Below, in pieces: positions 22,537 to 30,088 of a DNA stretch of 34,080 nucleotides. Below the pieces are notes generated by a model, which was given only the letters and a program-made list of their open reading frames with translations, made no database searches and was not told the DNA's origin. This DNA comes from an uncultured Bacteroidota bacterium (lineage in GTDB: Bacteria > Bacteroidota > Bacteroidia > Bacteroidales > P3). Where the stretch lies: assembly GCA_902783595.1 (NCBI GenBank), contig CACZRR010000072.1:1-34080 (forward strand), read 5' to 3'. The number at the start of each line of letters is the position of its first letter. Position 1 is the stretch's first letter. Made by a program: the position numbers and the translations under genes.

Positions 22537-23400
22537 ATGTTCAAACGTTATCCTTGGCTCCTCCACCTGCTCATCATGCTGGGCATCTCCCTGGCTCTGC
22601 TGCTGCTTATCTTCCTCTTCATCCGCATCTATGCGCGACAGGGTGAGGAGTATGAGTTGCCCGACTTCATAGGGCAGGACATCGCCCTCATGGAACAGGA
22701 CAACACCCTTGAGCTCGACTTTGTCGTCCAGGATTCCGTCTTCCGCCCTGGCCAGCCCGGCGGCATCGTCCTTACGCAGGATCCCTGCGGCGGCACCCAC
22801 GTTAAGAAGGGTCGTAAGGTCTATCTTAGCATCACGGCCTACAGCGCCGACGAGACCGTGCTCCCCGAGCTTGCGGGACTCACCGTACGTCAGGCCGTAT
22901 CGGAGCTCAACGCCGTAGGCCTCAGCGTCGGCAAGCTCAAGTTCGTCGACGACCCCTACAAGAACAATGTTATCAACCAAACCTCGCAGGGCAAAGCGAT
23001 ATATGCCGGCCAACAGCTGCCGCGTGGCAGCGTCGTCGACCTCCTTGTGGGCCTCGGCGACGGCACGGGCAGCAATGTGGTGCCTTTCGTCATAGGCAAA
23101 ACACGCGACATGGCACGCCGCGACCTCCTCCAGCTCTCCTTTAATGTCGGACGCGAACATTTCCGCAGCGTCAAGGACAAGAACACAGCCGTCGTCTATC
23201 GTCAGGAACCCGACTATACCGGTGTCAGCCGCTACCCCTACGGCACCGCCGTCGAGCTCTGGTACATCGACGCCGACGCCGACGAGGTGGAGAAGATGAT
23301 CTCCTCGTTCAAGGTCGACTCCACCAAGATCATCCTCCCCGACGATATTCCCAACGACGGCCGTCCTTCGCCAGAAGAGGTAGAAAGCATGGAATGGTAA
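22537..23400 (+). CDS. Membrane-anchored PASTA-domain protein
   Basis: The 287-residue product has a short basic cytoplasmic start, one transmembrane helix at about 8-31, and three PASTA-like repeats at about 40-101, 108-172 and 181-244. A charged tail ends EEVESMEW. PASTA domains bind peptidoglycan fragments or beta-lactams in Ser/Thr kinases and PBPs. Here there is no kinase or transpeptidase domain, so this is the stand-alone form common in Bacteroidota, facing the periplasm. The ATG at 22537 follows miaB by 22 bases. An upstream in-frame start at 22339 lies inside miaB and would put a long tail before the membrane helix, so I reject it. The stop overlaps the next gene's start (TAATG). The exact role in the cell wall is unknown. 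Confidence 0.88.
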   Translation: MFKRYPWLLHLLIMLGISLALLLLIFLFIRIYARQGEEYELPDFIGQDIALMEQDNTLELDFVVQDSVFRPGQPGGIVLTQDPCGGTHVKKGRKVYLSITAYSADETVLPELAGLTVRQAVSELNAVGLSVGKLKFVDDPYKNNVINQTSQGKAIYAGQQLPRGSVVDLLVGLGDGTGSNVVPFVIGKTRDMARRDLLQLSFNVGREHFRSVKDKNTAVVYRQEPDYTGVSRYPYGTAVELWYIDADADEVEKMISSFKVDSTKIILPDDIPNDGRPSPEEVESMEW

Positions 23401-25271
23401 TGCGCATGTCCCGACTTATAATCCTGCTTTGCATCCTCCTCCCCACGTGCGTGTGGGGACAGGACCTCGTGGCTCCTCTGCAGTACGGAAGGCCCACACC
23501 CCGTCCTGCTGTCAAGAGCACCCCCGCGGCCGTGACGCTCCCTTTCTTTGACGATTTCGCCCGCGACGGTGCCACGCCGCGTGCCGACCGGTGGCAGCAC
23601 GGCGGCGCCACAGTGTCCGCCGCTGGCGCACTCCTGCCGCCCACGGTAGGAGTAGCGTGTCTCGACGCCATCAGCGCCACGGGTGACCTCTATAGCACCT
23701 CCCTTTCCACCTTCCCCGCCGACACCCTCTGCTCCTTGCCCCTGCGTCTCGACGGCTTCGCCCCCGCCGACTCCGTGGTGCTCAGTTTCTATTACCTCCC
23801 CGGTGGCGGTGGCGCAGAGCCTTGGGCACGTGTGGGCAACACACCCGAAGAGGGCGACTCGCTCATGCTCGATTTCTTCCGCCCCACCGACAGCGTGTGG
23901 GTCAACGTCTGGGCCTCACCGGGCATCAGCGTCGACAGCCTCGTGTCGCGGACAGGCACACGGTGGCAGTATGTGGCGCTGCACATTGCTGACAGCGCCT
24001 TTCTCGACAGCGCCTTTGCTTTCCGCTTCCGCAACTTCTGTAGCGCCGAGGTGACCACCAAACCCGGCCGCGCGGGCAACAGCGACTTCTGGTACATCGA
24101 CTATGTCCTCGTCGACAGCCACCGCGACACCCTCCATCCGCCGCGCTTCCGCGATGTGGCCTTCGTGCAGCCCGCTCCCTCCATGTTGGCACACTACCGC
24201 ACCATGCCGGCACGCCAATACCGTCCCACCGATATGGCGTCCTCCTTGGCGATGACCATCACCAATCTCTACTCCAGCGACCTCGCTTCGCGCTACTCCT
24301 ATAGCGTCGCCGATAGCAATGGCGTCCCCCTCTGGCAGTACAACGGAGGCTACGAGAATGCCCCCGCCTATCTCCCCGCGATGCAATATCAGCAGGTCGA
24401 TGCTCACGCCCAGCCCCCTGTCAACGGCAGCTTCCCGCTCATGACGGAGCCCACCACCTACCTCGTCACCCATGTCGTTCGTGAGGGCGCCTCTGGCGAC
24501 GCCTTCGGCGACAACGATACGGTGCGGTTCCTTCAACATTTCGACAACTACTACGCCTATGACGACGGCACCCCCGACGACGGCTACGGCCTCACCTCCA
24601 CCGCCAGCCAGCTCTTCCTCGCCTACCGCTTCGACCTGCACCAGCTCGACACCCTCACCGCCGTCGACCTCCTCTTCAACCGCACCACCGACGGCGAGAA
24701 CCTCGGCGTAGCTTTCCGTATCTGCCTATGGGCCGCTGACGATGCCGGGCTTCCCGGCGAGCTGCTCTACCGCGACGCCGCGGCGCGCCACCCCTCCGCC
24801 GACCACCTCGGACGCTGGCAGCGCTGCCGGCTCGACGCACCGGCCATCGTCGAGGAGCGTGTCTTCGTGGGCTTCGAGCAGGAGGGCAACACCTTTATCA
24901 ACCTCGGTTTCGACCGCTCCTACAACTCCTCCGACCGCATCTTCTACCTCACCGACGACCACTGGCAGCAGAGCATCCATGCCGGCTCCCTCCTCCTGCG
25001 CCCCTATTTCGGCAGCGAGGCACTGGTGGCCATCGACGAGCCCGCCACCCCCGTCACCACCCTCCGTCTGTGGCCCAATCCCGCCAACAGCATGCTCTTT
25101 GTCGACGGCCTGCCGCACGACGCCCTGCTGGTGCTCTACAACATCCATGGGCGTCCTGTCGCCAGCTCCCGAGGTGCTCAGATCGATGTGGCAGCGCTCC
25201 CCGCGGGAATCTATATCGCCCGCGTCATGGGCTCCATAGCAGCACCTCAAAAAGTCCTTATCGCCCACTAA
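23400..25271 (+). CDS. Exported protein with T9SS type A C-terminal sorting domain
   Basis: Three in-frame ATGs (23394, 23400, 23406) are possible. I take 23400 because it overlaps the PASTA stop as TAATG, giving 623 residues. A signal peptide (MRMSRLIILLCILLPTCVWGQ, cleavage before Gln) is followed by a jelly-roll-like region starting LPFFDDFARDG and ending NSDFWYIDYVLV (about 48-240). A middle region without recognised motifs comes next. The last 75 residues are a T9SS type A domain with LRLWPNPANS, LVLYNIHGRPV and LPAGIYIARVMG. It should be exported through the T9SS to the cell surface. Its place between a PASTA gene and rluD is a recurring Bacteroidota arrangement, suggesting a conserved envelope role rather than a niche adhesin; that role is not known. 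Confidence 0.85.
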   Translation: MRMSRLIILLCILLPTCVWGQDLVAPLQYGRPTPRPAVKSTPAAVTLPFFDDFARDGATPRADRWQHGGATVSAAGALLPPTVGVACLDAISATGDLYSTSLSTFPADTLCSLPLRLDGFAPADSVVLSFYYLPGGGGAEPWARVGNTPEEGDSLMLDFFRPTDSVWVNVWASPGISVDSLVSRTGTRWQYVALHIADSAFLDSAFAFRFRNFCSAEVTTKPGRAGNSDFWYIDYVLVDSHRDTLHPPRFRDVAFVQPAPSMLAHYRTMPARQYRPTDMASSLAMTITNLYSSDLASRYSYSVADSNGVPLWQYNGGYENAPAYLPAMQYQQVDAHAQPPVNGSFPLMTEPTTYLVTHVVREGASGDAFGDNDTVRFLQHFDNYYAYDDGTPDDGYGLTSTASQLFLAYRFDLHQLDTLTAVDLLFNRTTDGENLGVAFRICLWAADDAGLPGELLYRDAAARHPSADHLGRWQRCRLDAPAIVEERVFVGFEQEGNTFINLGFDRSYNSSDRIFYLTDDHWQQSIHAGSLLLRPYFGSEALVAIDEPATPVTTLRLWPNPANSMLFVDGLPHDALLVLYNIHGRPVASSRGAQIDVAALPAGIYIARVMGSIAAPQKVLIAH

Positions 25272-25294
25272 GAGCATCATATCCCTCTCACCCT

Positions 25295-26326
25295 ATGGAC
25301 GACCTCGACCTTCAAACCTCTGAACTCTACGAGCACCACCGCCTCACCGTCGACCGCGGCCAGGAGCTCCTGCGCATAGACAAATATCTGCAGATGCATC
25401 TCCCGGGCATCTCGCGCAACAAAATACAAGCCGCCACCAAGGCCGAATGCGTCAAGGTGAACGACCGTGTCGTCAAGGCCAACTACCGTGTCAAGCCCCT
25501 CGACGTCATCAGCGTCCTCCTCCCCGAGCCGCCACACGAACTGGAGCTCCTGCCCGAGCCCATACCCCTCAACATCGTCTATGAGGACGACGACGTCATC
25601 GTCGTCGACAAGCAGGCGGGTCTCGTCGTGCACCCCGGCGTGGGCAACTGGTCGGGTACCCTCGTCAACGGACTTCTCCACCATCTCCAGGGCACCCTCT
25701 CACGTGGCCAGCAGGCCGCCCCCTATCTCGTCCACCGCATCGACAAAGACACCTCCGGGCTCCTCCTCGTCGCCAAGAACGAGGAGGCTCAGGCCTTCCT
25801 CGCCAAGCAGTTCTTCGAGCACACCATCGAGCGCCGCTACAACGCCCTCGTCTGGGGCGACTTCGACGACGACAGCGGCACCATCGTCGGCAACCTCGGC
25901 CGCTCCCCCCAGGACCGCCGCATCATGTGCGTATATCCCCATGAGGATGGCATCCCCGACGACCAGCAGCGCGGCAAGCATGCTGTCACCCACTGGCACG
26001 TCCTCCAGCGCTATCGCTACACCACGCTGATCGAATGTGTCCTCGAGACCGGCCGCACGCACCAGATCCGCGCCCACATGCGCCACATCGGCCATCCCCT
26101 CTTCAACGATGCCGCCTACGGGGGCGACGCCATCCTCAAAGGCACCACCTTCTCCACCTATCGCCATTTTGTGGAGAACTGCTTCGCCGCCTGTCCGCGT
26201 CAGGCCCTCCACGCCCGCATCCTCGGCTTCGAGCACCCCGCCACGCACCGTCATCTCCATTTCGAGAGCCCCCTGCCTCCCGACCTGCAGCTCTGCCTCG
26301 ACCGCTGGCAATCTTACACCTCCTGA
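25295..26326 (+). CDS. rluD: RluD-type pseudouridine synthase
   Basis: This 343-residue enzyme converts uridines to pseudouridine in large-subunit rRNA. An N-terminal S4 RNA-binding domain (LLRIDKYLQMHLPGISRNKI, about 25-75) precedes the catalytic RluA/RluD domain. The catalytic aspartate is D150 in LVHRIDKDTSGLLLVAK. Other conserved segments are YEDDDVIVVDKQAGLVVHP (about 96-114), TGRTHQIRAHM and GHPLFNDAAYGG. The ATG at 25295 is 23 bases after the T9SS gene stop. Which uridines it targets cannot be fixed by sequence, so RluC-like or RluA-like activity remains possible. It converges with the minus-strand hypothetical gene across 38 bases. Confidence 0.92.
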   Translation: MDDLDLQTSELYEHHRLTVDRGQELLRIDKYLQMHLPGISRNKIQAATKAECVKVNDRVVKANYRVKPLDVISVLLPEPPHELELLPEPIPLNIVYEDDDVIVVDKQAGLVVHPGVGNWSGTLVNGLLHHLQGTLSRGQQAAPYLVHRIDKDTSGLLLVAKNEEAQAFLAKQFFEHTIERRYNALVWGDFDDDSGTIVGNLGRSPQDRRIMCVYPHEDGIPDDQQRGKHAVTHWHVLQRYRYTTLIECVLETGRTHQIRAHMRHIGHPLFNDAAYGGDAILKGTTFSTYRHFVENCFAACPRQALHARILGFEHPATHRHLHFESPLPPDLQLCLDRWQSYTS

Positions 26327-26364
26327 CCGTTGCCAGATAGCGTTGTAGCCCTCTACGACGTCCC

Positions 26365-27099
26365 TCAATCCTCGTCTGTCAATCCGCCGTAGGATCGAGC
26401 CGCCTCCAGCAATGCGTCGTCGGTGGTGTACTGCTGCCAGAAGGTGCATCGTGTCACGATACTCTGTGTCGAACAGCGCAACACATCCCCATTTCGGCTG
26501 GTCTCCACACGCACCAGCGCCCATCCGCGCATCGGGTCGGCATACTCGCCACCCGTCAACGCCAGGCACCCTGCCACATCCACCATATCTGCCACCTTCA
26601 CCTCTTTCACCTTCATGAAACGGCAGCGCGGAACTCCTCCTTCCATATTCTGCTCGGCCGTGTAGAGGAACAGGCGCTCCTGCGCACCTATATTGCTTGA
26701 CGCGAGATCGGTGAGCAGGGCAGGAACACCGCCCGCTTCGCCTATCCGCAACCTTATGGGGGGTAGTGTCCCCTCGCTCACGGGGATGCCCGGCATCAGC
26801 AGCGAGGCGCTGCCGTCCCTTTTGGGAATAAACACCGCTGGCAGCCGGTTTGCCAACGCCAGAAAACCGAGGTATGCCGTCGACATTTCCGTGAACAACG
26901 GTTTGGACAGCATGTGCCACAGCGCCGTCGAGTGGCGCATACGCTGACGCTGCACAAACTGGCTGCGTGTGCAGCTACGCTGCTCCATCGAGCGGCTCGG
27001 GCGCACCACCATGCGCCCTTGTTTTGTGTAGAACGTGACGCCCGCGGCACGCAGACTACCGTTCAGCATCAACCCCGTCAGTTTTTTTGTCTTTTTCAT
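26365..27099 (-). CDS. Hypothetical protein, resembling DUF6266-like Bacteroidales proteins
   Basis: I do not recognise a function. The 244-residue product starts MKKTKKLTGLMLNGSLRAAG, then VTFYTKQGRMVVRP and FVQRQRMRHSTALWHML. This pattern (short glycine-containing start, 'YT..G..VVR', then 'RQRM.H..ALW') recalls small Bacteroidales proteins grouped as DUF6266. The match is from memory and weak. There is no signal peptide or membrane helix, so it is probably cytoplasmic. A purine-rich Shine-Dalgarno AAAGGAG sits 10 bases upstream of the ATG, unusual in a phylum that mostly lacks such sites, and supports this start. The 11-bp inverted/direct repeat block lies 66 bases upstream. Base use is GC-rich like the rluD side, unlike the AT-rich DNA just beyond its start. 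Confidence 0.65.
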   Translation of the reverse strand: MKKTKKLTGLMLNGSLRAAGVTFYTKQGRMVVRPSRSMEQRSCTRSQFVQRQRMRHSTALWHMLSKPLFTEMSTAYLGFLALANRLPAVFIPKRDGSASLLMPGIPVSEGTLPPIRLRIGEAGGVPALLTDLASSNIGAQERLFLYTAEQNMEGGVPRCRFMKVKEVKVADMVDVAGCLALTGGEYADPMRGWALVRVETSRNGDVLRCSTQSIVTRCTFWQQYTTDDALLEAARSYGGLTDED

Positions 27100-27109
27100 A
27101 GATTATGGT

Positions 27110-27116
27110 CTCCTTT
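27110..27116 (-). promoter_or_regulatory. Shine-Dalgarno site of the 26365-27099 gene
   Basis: Reads AAAGGAG on the minus strand, 10 bases before the ATG. Strong purine-rich sites like this are uncommon in Bacteroidota, so it helps to fix this start. Confidence 0.55.
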
Positions 27117-27165
27117 CTATTTTGATTGATAAATGATGGCTCTGTTATACCATTGATGTATCTTT

Positions 27166-27245
27166 GTTGTTCGATTGTTGTTCGATTACTAATCGAACAA
27201 CAATCGAACAACAATCGAACAACAATCGAACAACAATCGAACAAA
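27166..27245. repeat. Seven 11-bp repeats: two inverted then five direct, forming a hairpin
   Basis: GTTGTTCGATT occurs at 27166-27176 and 27177-27187. After a 3-base ACT spacer its inverse AATCGAACAAC repeats at 27191, 27202, 27213, 27224 and 27235 (last base changed). The two inverted copies pair perfectly with the first two direct copies, giving a 22-bp stem with a 3-base loop. Three direct copies remain outside the stem, so the pairing register could move by 11 bases. Confidence 0.92.
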
Positions 27246-27395
27246 ACGGCTTCCTGTCAGCCATTTGAATGGCTCCGCACCGTCTCCTTCTGGGTATGCA
27301 TATAAATGAATGCTCTCTATAATATATATATAAAATAACAATAGGTTAAAATAAATTGTTGCTCCGGACGGGAATCCGATTTCCGCTATAATTAT

Positions 27396-27426
27396 TTTGC
27401 TATATTAGAAATAATGTATATTTTTG
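27396..27426 (+). promoter_or_regulatory. Promoter of the exported-protein gene at 27542
   Basis: A -33 TTTG (27396-27399) and -7 TATTTTTG (27419-27426) are 19 bases apart. The predicted leader is long, about 109 bases, and AT-rich, with no obvious riboswitch fold. Confidence 0.8.
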
Positions 27427-27541
27427 CAATTTAAATCGGCGTGAGTTGTTGTGCGATGCGAAGAAAATATTTCTTTGTGAATTTATAGGAGTGGCTAAAA
27501 ACATAGATATATAGAAAATATTATTCACAAAATAAAATATT

Positions 27542-28534
27542 ATGAAATATAGATTTCTATTTGTTCTTGCCGTTTTTGTGTTTTTATGCAACTTAGAGCC
27601 GATGGCTCAGGATGTCATAGTGAAACACGACGGCACTACAATCCTGTGCAAGGTAAAAAAAGTTGGAACCTCGGAAGTAGAGTATATTAAGTGGAATAAC
27701 CAGAAAGGACCCCTGTATTCGATACCCATATCGTTGATTATGGCTATCAACTATCAGAATGGGACCCGTGAGGATTTCAGTAATATTGCAAAACCGCTAC
27801 CTGAGACTACTCCTTCCGCAGCACAACAAACTACAAAATCAAACCAACAAAATGTAGTTGCACCTAACGACGACCTGTCTCAGGGGAAGAGTGACGCACC
27901 AATCATTAGCGAACCTACTGCCATTAATAAACCAGCTACCGTTAGCGAACCGGTGACAACTTCGGTTATTCAAAAACCTGCGGATGAGACGGACTTAAAT
28001 ACAGACTCTTCTAAGATAATAAAGGAGAGACTAAATACAGCCAAGAAGGTCTGGAGTAAATCAAAGCAAGAGAATCTAAATCCTCAAAACTATAATTATT
28101 TTGGAATTCATCTGATTGGATCTTTTGAAACTGAGCTAATGCAAGGAGCAAACTATGGATTGGATTGGTTGCTATCTTTGAAAAATGGTTTTGGTTTATC
28201 ATTTGCTTCTGATGTTCATTTTGGGGACGAGTATAGTAGTTTAAGGTTTCTTTTGGGACCATCATATTGCCACCCGCTAACAGAGTCATGGTTTTTCTTT
28301 TCTCCATTATATGTTACATATGCATCCACCTCTGTGAGGATTTATAATAGCTGGTTAGGCTCAACGGAGACTATAGACAATGATGCGTGGGGTGTCCAAC
28401 TTAGCCCCTCTTTAGGTTTTAAACTTAATCATTTTACATTTTATGCGGGTATACCAGTAATGATGAGCTTTGAGGGGGGGGATCCGACTTTTGGCATCAT
28501 TATTGGTATTGGAACAGACCTTCTGAATTTTTAA
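27542..28534 (+). CDS. Exported protein with short N-terminal domain and possible outer-membrane barrel
   Basis: The 330-residue product has a signal peptide (MKYRFLFVLAVFVFLCNLEPMAQ). A small domain at about 24-80 follows, of the type DVIVKHDGTTILCKVKKVG ... EVEYIKW ... YSIPISLIMAINY, which is frequent in Bacteroidales envelope proteins. A low-complexity linker (about 85-165, rich in Thr, Pro, Gln and Asn) leads to a C-terminal region at about 175-330 of alternating polar and aromatic strands (YFGIHLIGSFE, GFGLSFASDVHF, FFFSPLYVTYAS, GVQLSPSLGFKLNHFTFYAG), ending in Phe. This suggests a small beta-barrel in the outer membrane. Function unknown. The gene is much more AT-rich than the neighbouring GC-rich genes, consistent with transfer. 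A run of eight G (28474-28481) encodes part of FEGGDP. Confidence 0.7.
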   Translation: MKYRFLFVLAVFVFLCNLEPMAQDVIVKHDGTTILCKVKKVGTSEVEYIKWNNQKGPLYSIPISLIMAINYQNGTREDFSNIAKPLPETTPSAAQQTTKSNQQNVVAPNDDLSQGKSDAPIISEPTAINKPATVSEPVTTSVIQKPADETDLNTDSSKIIKERLNTAKKVWSKSKQENLNPQNYNYFGIHLIGSFETELMQGANYGLDWLLSLKNGFGLSFASDVHFGDEYSSLRFLLGPSYCHPLTESWFFFSPLYVTYASTSVRIYNSWLGSTETIDNDAWGVQLSPSLGFKLNHFTFYAGIPVMMSFEGGDPTFGIIIGIGTDLLNF

Positions 28535-28590
28535 GTTATGATTCTTATGTCTTGACTCCACTAGAATCTGCTTGTAAAGAAAGTGGGAAA

Positions 28591-28626
28591 ACGAGAGAAG
28601 CGCTGACAAGTCAGCGCTTCTCTCGT
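28591..28626 (-). terminator. Intrinsic terminator downstream of tRNA-Asn
   Basis: A perfect 17-bp stem (28591-28607 with 28610-28626) encloses a 2-base loop. On the minus strand it is followed by TTTTCCCACTTTCTTT. It starts 2 bases beyond the tRNA 3' end, and no T run follows it on the plus strand. Confidence 0.82.
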
Positions 28627-28628
28627 TG

Positions 28629-28702
28629 CTCCCCAAGCAGGACTTGAACCTGCGACCCCCTGATTAACAGTCAGGTGCTCTAACCAACTGAGCTATTGAG
28701 GA
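28629..28702 (-). tRNA. tRNA-Asn (anticodon GTT)
   Basis: The 74-base minus-strand sequence folds as a tRNA. The acceptor stem is TCCTCAA with TTGGGGA, the D-arm contains AGCTCAGTTGGTTAGAGC, the anticodon stem is CCTGA/TCAGG with loop CTGTTAA (anticodon GTT), and the T-arm reads GCAGGTTCAAGTCCTGC. The 3' CCA is not encoded. It has its own promoter upstream and a strong terminator downstream. Confidence 0.97.
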
Positions 28703-28756
28703 AGATAACTGGAATTCGGTGTTTAGAATTCAGGATTTCTCTCGTGAAATCGGGTG

Positions 28757-28787
28757 CAAAAGTACGAACATTTCGCGAACCGACAAA
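28757..28787 (-). promoter_or_regulatory. Promoter of tRNA-Asn
   Basis: On the minus strand the -33 TTTG (28784-28787) and -7 TACTTTTG (28757-28764) are 19 bases apart, about 55 bases upstream of the mature tRNA 5' end. Confidence 0.82.
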
Positions 28788-28818
28788 ATATTTTTTATAA
28801 ATATTTTTTCTCGCCACC

Positions 28819-29613
28819 TCAACATGCTGAAATATCGGTCGATACATTTTTCAGCCCTTCCACCAAGTCGGATGCCAGGAGGCTCGATTGCGACTGTTGA
28901 GAGACCAGCATATCGCCAATTTGGCCATGCAGCTGCACGGCGCCACAGGCAATGGTGAAGGTGTCGGCGTGACCGATATTGGCGGCGAGCATGCCCAGCA
29001 GCATGCCGGTGAGCACATCGCCGCTGCCGGCGGTAGCCATGGCGGCGTTGCCGGTGTGGTTCTCGTAGAGGCGTCCGTCGGGGGCGCAGACGCGGGTGTG
29101 GTGGGCTTTCTTGACGATGGTGATATGGTGCTGCTTGGCCATCTCGGCGGGGTCGGCGTCGCCGAAGAGGCGCTGGTATTCGCGCTCGTGGGGCGTCACG
29201 ATGGCGTCTGTGGCCTGTGGCAACCAGTCGGGATGCTGAGCGAGGATGTTGAGGGCGTCGGCGTCGAGCACGAGAGGCACCATCTGTGGCCGTGTGGAGA
29301 GCAACGTATGCAGAGCCGCAGCGGTCGTCTCGTCAGTACCGATGCCGGGACCCACGGCGAGCGCTGTGTAGTGGCCGAGGTTCTCCGGTACGCTTGTGAA
29401 GAGGGTGGGTGAGGGGTCTATGCTCACCATCGCCTCGGGGAAGGCGGCCTGCATAGGGTCGACGCAGCGCCCCGGCAGGTGCACGCTCACCAGCCCGCAG
29501 CCGCTCCTCAATGCCGCCCGTGCCGCCAGGATGGCGCACCCCATCTTGCCGTAGCTGCCCGCAATGAGCATTCCGTGCCCGTAGTCGTGTTTTGTGGTCT
29601 CTGGGTTTCGCAT
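28819..29613 (-). CDS. nnrD: ADP-dependent (S)-NAD(P)H-hydrate dehydratase, stand-alone (YjeF C-terminal domain)
   Basis: This enzyme repairs damaged hydrated NADH and NADPH using ADP. The 264-residue product has the family words YGHGMLIAGSYGKMG (11-25), AVGPGIGTDE, VLDADALNIL, VTPHEREYQRLFG, and the catalytic GNAAMATAGSGDVLTGMLLG loop. In most bacteria, including many Bacteroidota, this domain is fused to an N-terminal epimerase (NnrE/YjeF_N) in a protein of about 500 residues. Here the epimerase half is absent, and upstream DNA is the remnant of an unrelated methyltransferase. I start it at ATG 29613; an in-frame TTG at 29631 would add six residues. The gene is GC-rich, unlike the two genes upstream. 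No promoter found; it may be read from the DUF1016 promoter. Confidence 0.9.
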   Translation of the reverse strand: MRNPETTKHDYGHGMLIAGSYGKMGCAILAARAALRSGCGLVSVHLPGRCVDPMQAAFPEAMVSIDPSPTLFTSVPENLGHYTALAVGPGIGTDETTAAALHTLLSTRPQMVPLVLDADALNILAQHPDWLPQATDAIVTPHEREYQRLFGDADPAEMAKQHHITIVKKAHHTRVCAPDGRLYENHTGNAAMATAGSGDVLTGMLLGMLAANIGHADTFTIACGAVQLHGQIGDMLVSQQSQSSLLASDLVEGLKNVSTDISAC

Positions 29614-29637
29614 GGTATAGTATTTAATCAAGAGTAA

Positions 29638-30081
29638 TTATCTTTGGGTTAACTCCATGTACCTACCAAACAATTCTTTGACAATATCTTTTTCTGTCAT
29701 TTTGGTAGAGAACCTATAGGCTTTCATCACAGCAAGGTCGTTTTGGTGGTGTGCTGCTACCAGGTCCGTGTAAAGATACATCTGTTCACCATACATGTCG
29801 GCGAGGCTGCTGTTGGGGTAGTGCTTCCGTGCATCAATAATAGCTTGTGCCGTCTGCTCTATCTTTTTCTTTTGTGTATCTGTAGGTGTCGGCCATGGGA
29901 AGTTGTTGTAAACTATTTCGTTGGAATAGCGGTAATCGCTTTTAATTCGACCACATGTGATACGCATCCACGTCATGTGAACCGAGCTTTCTAATACACC
30001 GAAATCTCCGTTAAGAAATTCATCCGCACCTACGAAACTGCGAACATACTTATCGTTTTGTTTCTCGGTGTGAAGATACAA
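29638..30081 (-). pseudogene. C-terminal remnant of a large restriction-modification DNA methyltransferase (MmeI/YeeA-like)
   Basis: The 147-codon frame contains FGVLESSVHMTWMRITCGR, then SDYRYSNEIVYNNFPWP and AIIDARKHYPNSSLADMY. These are words from the target-recognition and C-terminal region of MmeI/YeeA-type class I DNA methyltransferases, which usually exceed 800 residues. The methyltransferase core (the SAM-binding and NPPY motifs) is missing. The first part, DKYVRSFVGADEFLNGD, resembles a stretch that in complete proteins lies well upstream of the FGVL segment, so an internal deletion seems to have joined the two. Its first codon is TTG, directly after a run of nine A, and the frame stays open a short way into the upstream nuclease gene. 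I see no reason to expect a functional protein. Confidence 0.75.
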
Positions 30082-30088
30082 TTTTTTT

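Larger units (their letters stand above)
27100..27541. other. 442-bp AT-rich divergent intergenic region
   Basis: Contains, from left to right: the Shine-Dalgarno of the minus-strand gene (27110-27116), an isolated TATCTTTG box on the plus strand (27159-27166) without a matching -33 box, the seven-copy 11-mer array, a small hairpin GCCATT-TG-AATGGC (27260-27273), and a good promoter for the plus-strand gene. No coding region is apparent. Confidence 0.65.

Noticed and set aside
25700-26920. 406-codon minus-strand frame across rluD and the next gene
   Set aside because: Glycine/valine/alanine-rich shadow of rluD with no domain; conflicts with two supported genes.
27159-27166. Stand-alone plus-strand promoter at the 11-mer array
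   Set aside because: The -7 box matches, but no TTTG lies 19-23 bases upstream, so I mention it only as a possibility.
27166-27245. CRISPR array
   Set aside because: Units are 11 bp with no spacers and partly inverted; no cas genes nearby.
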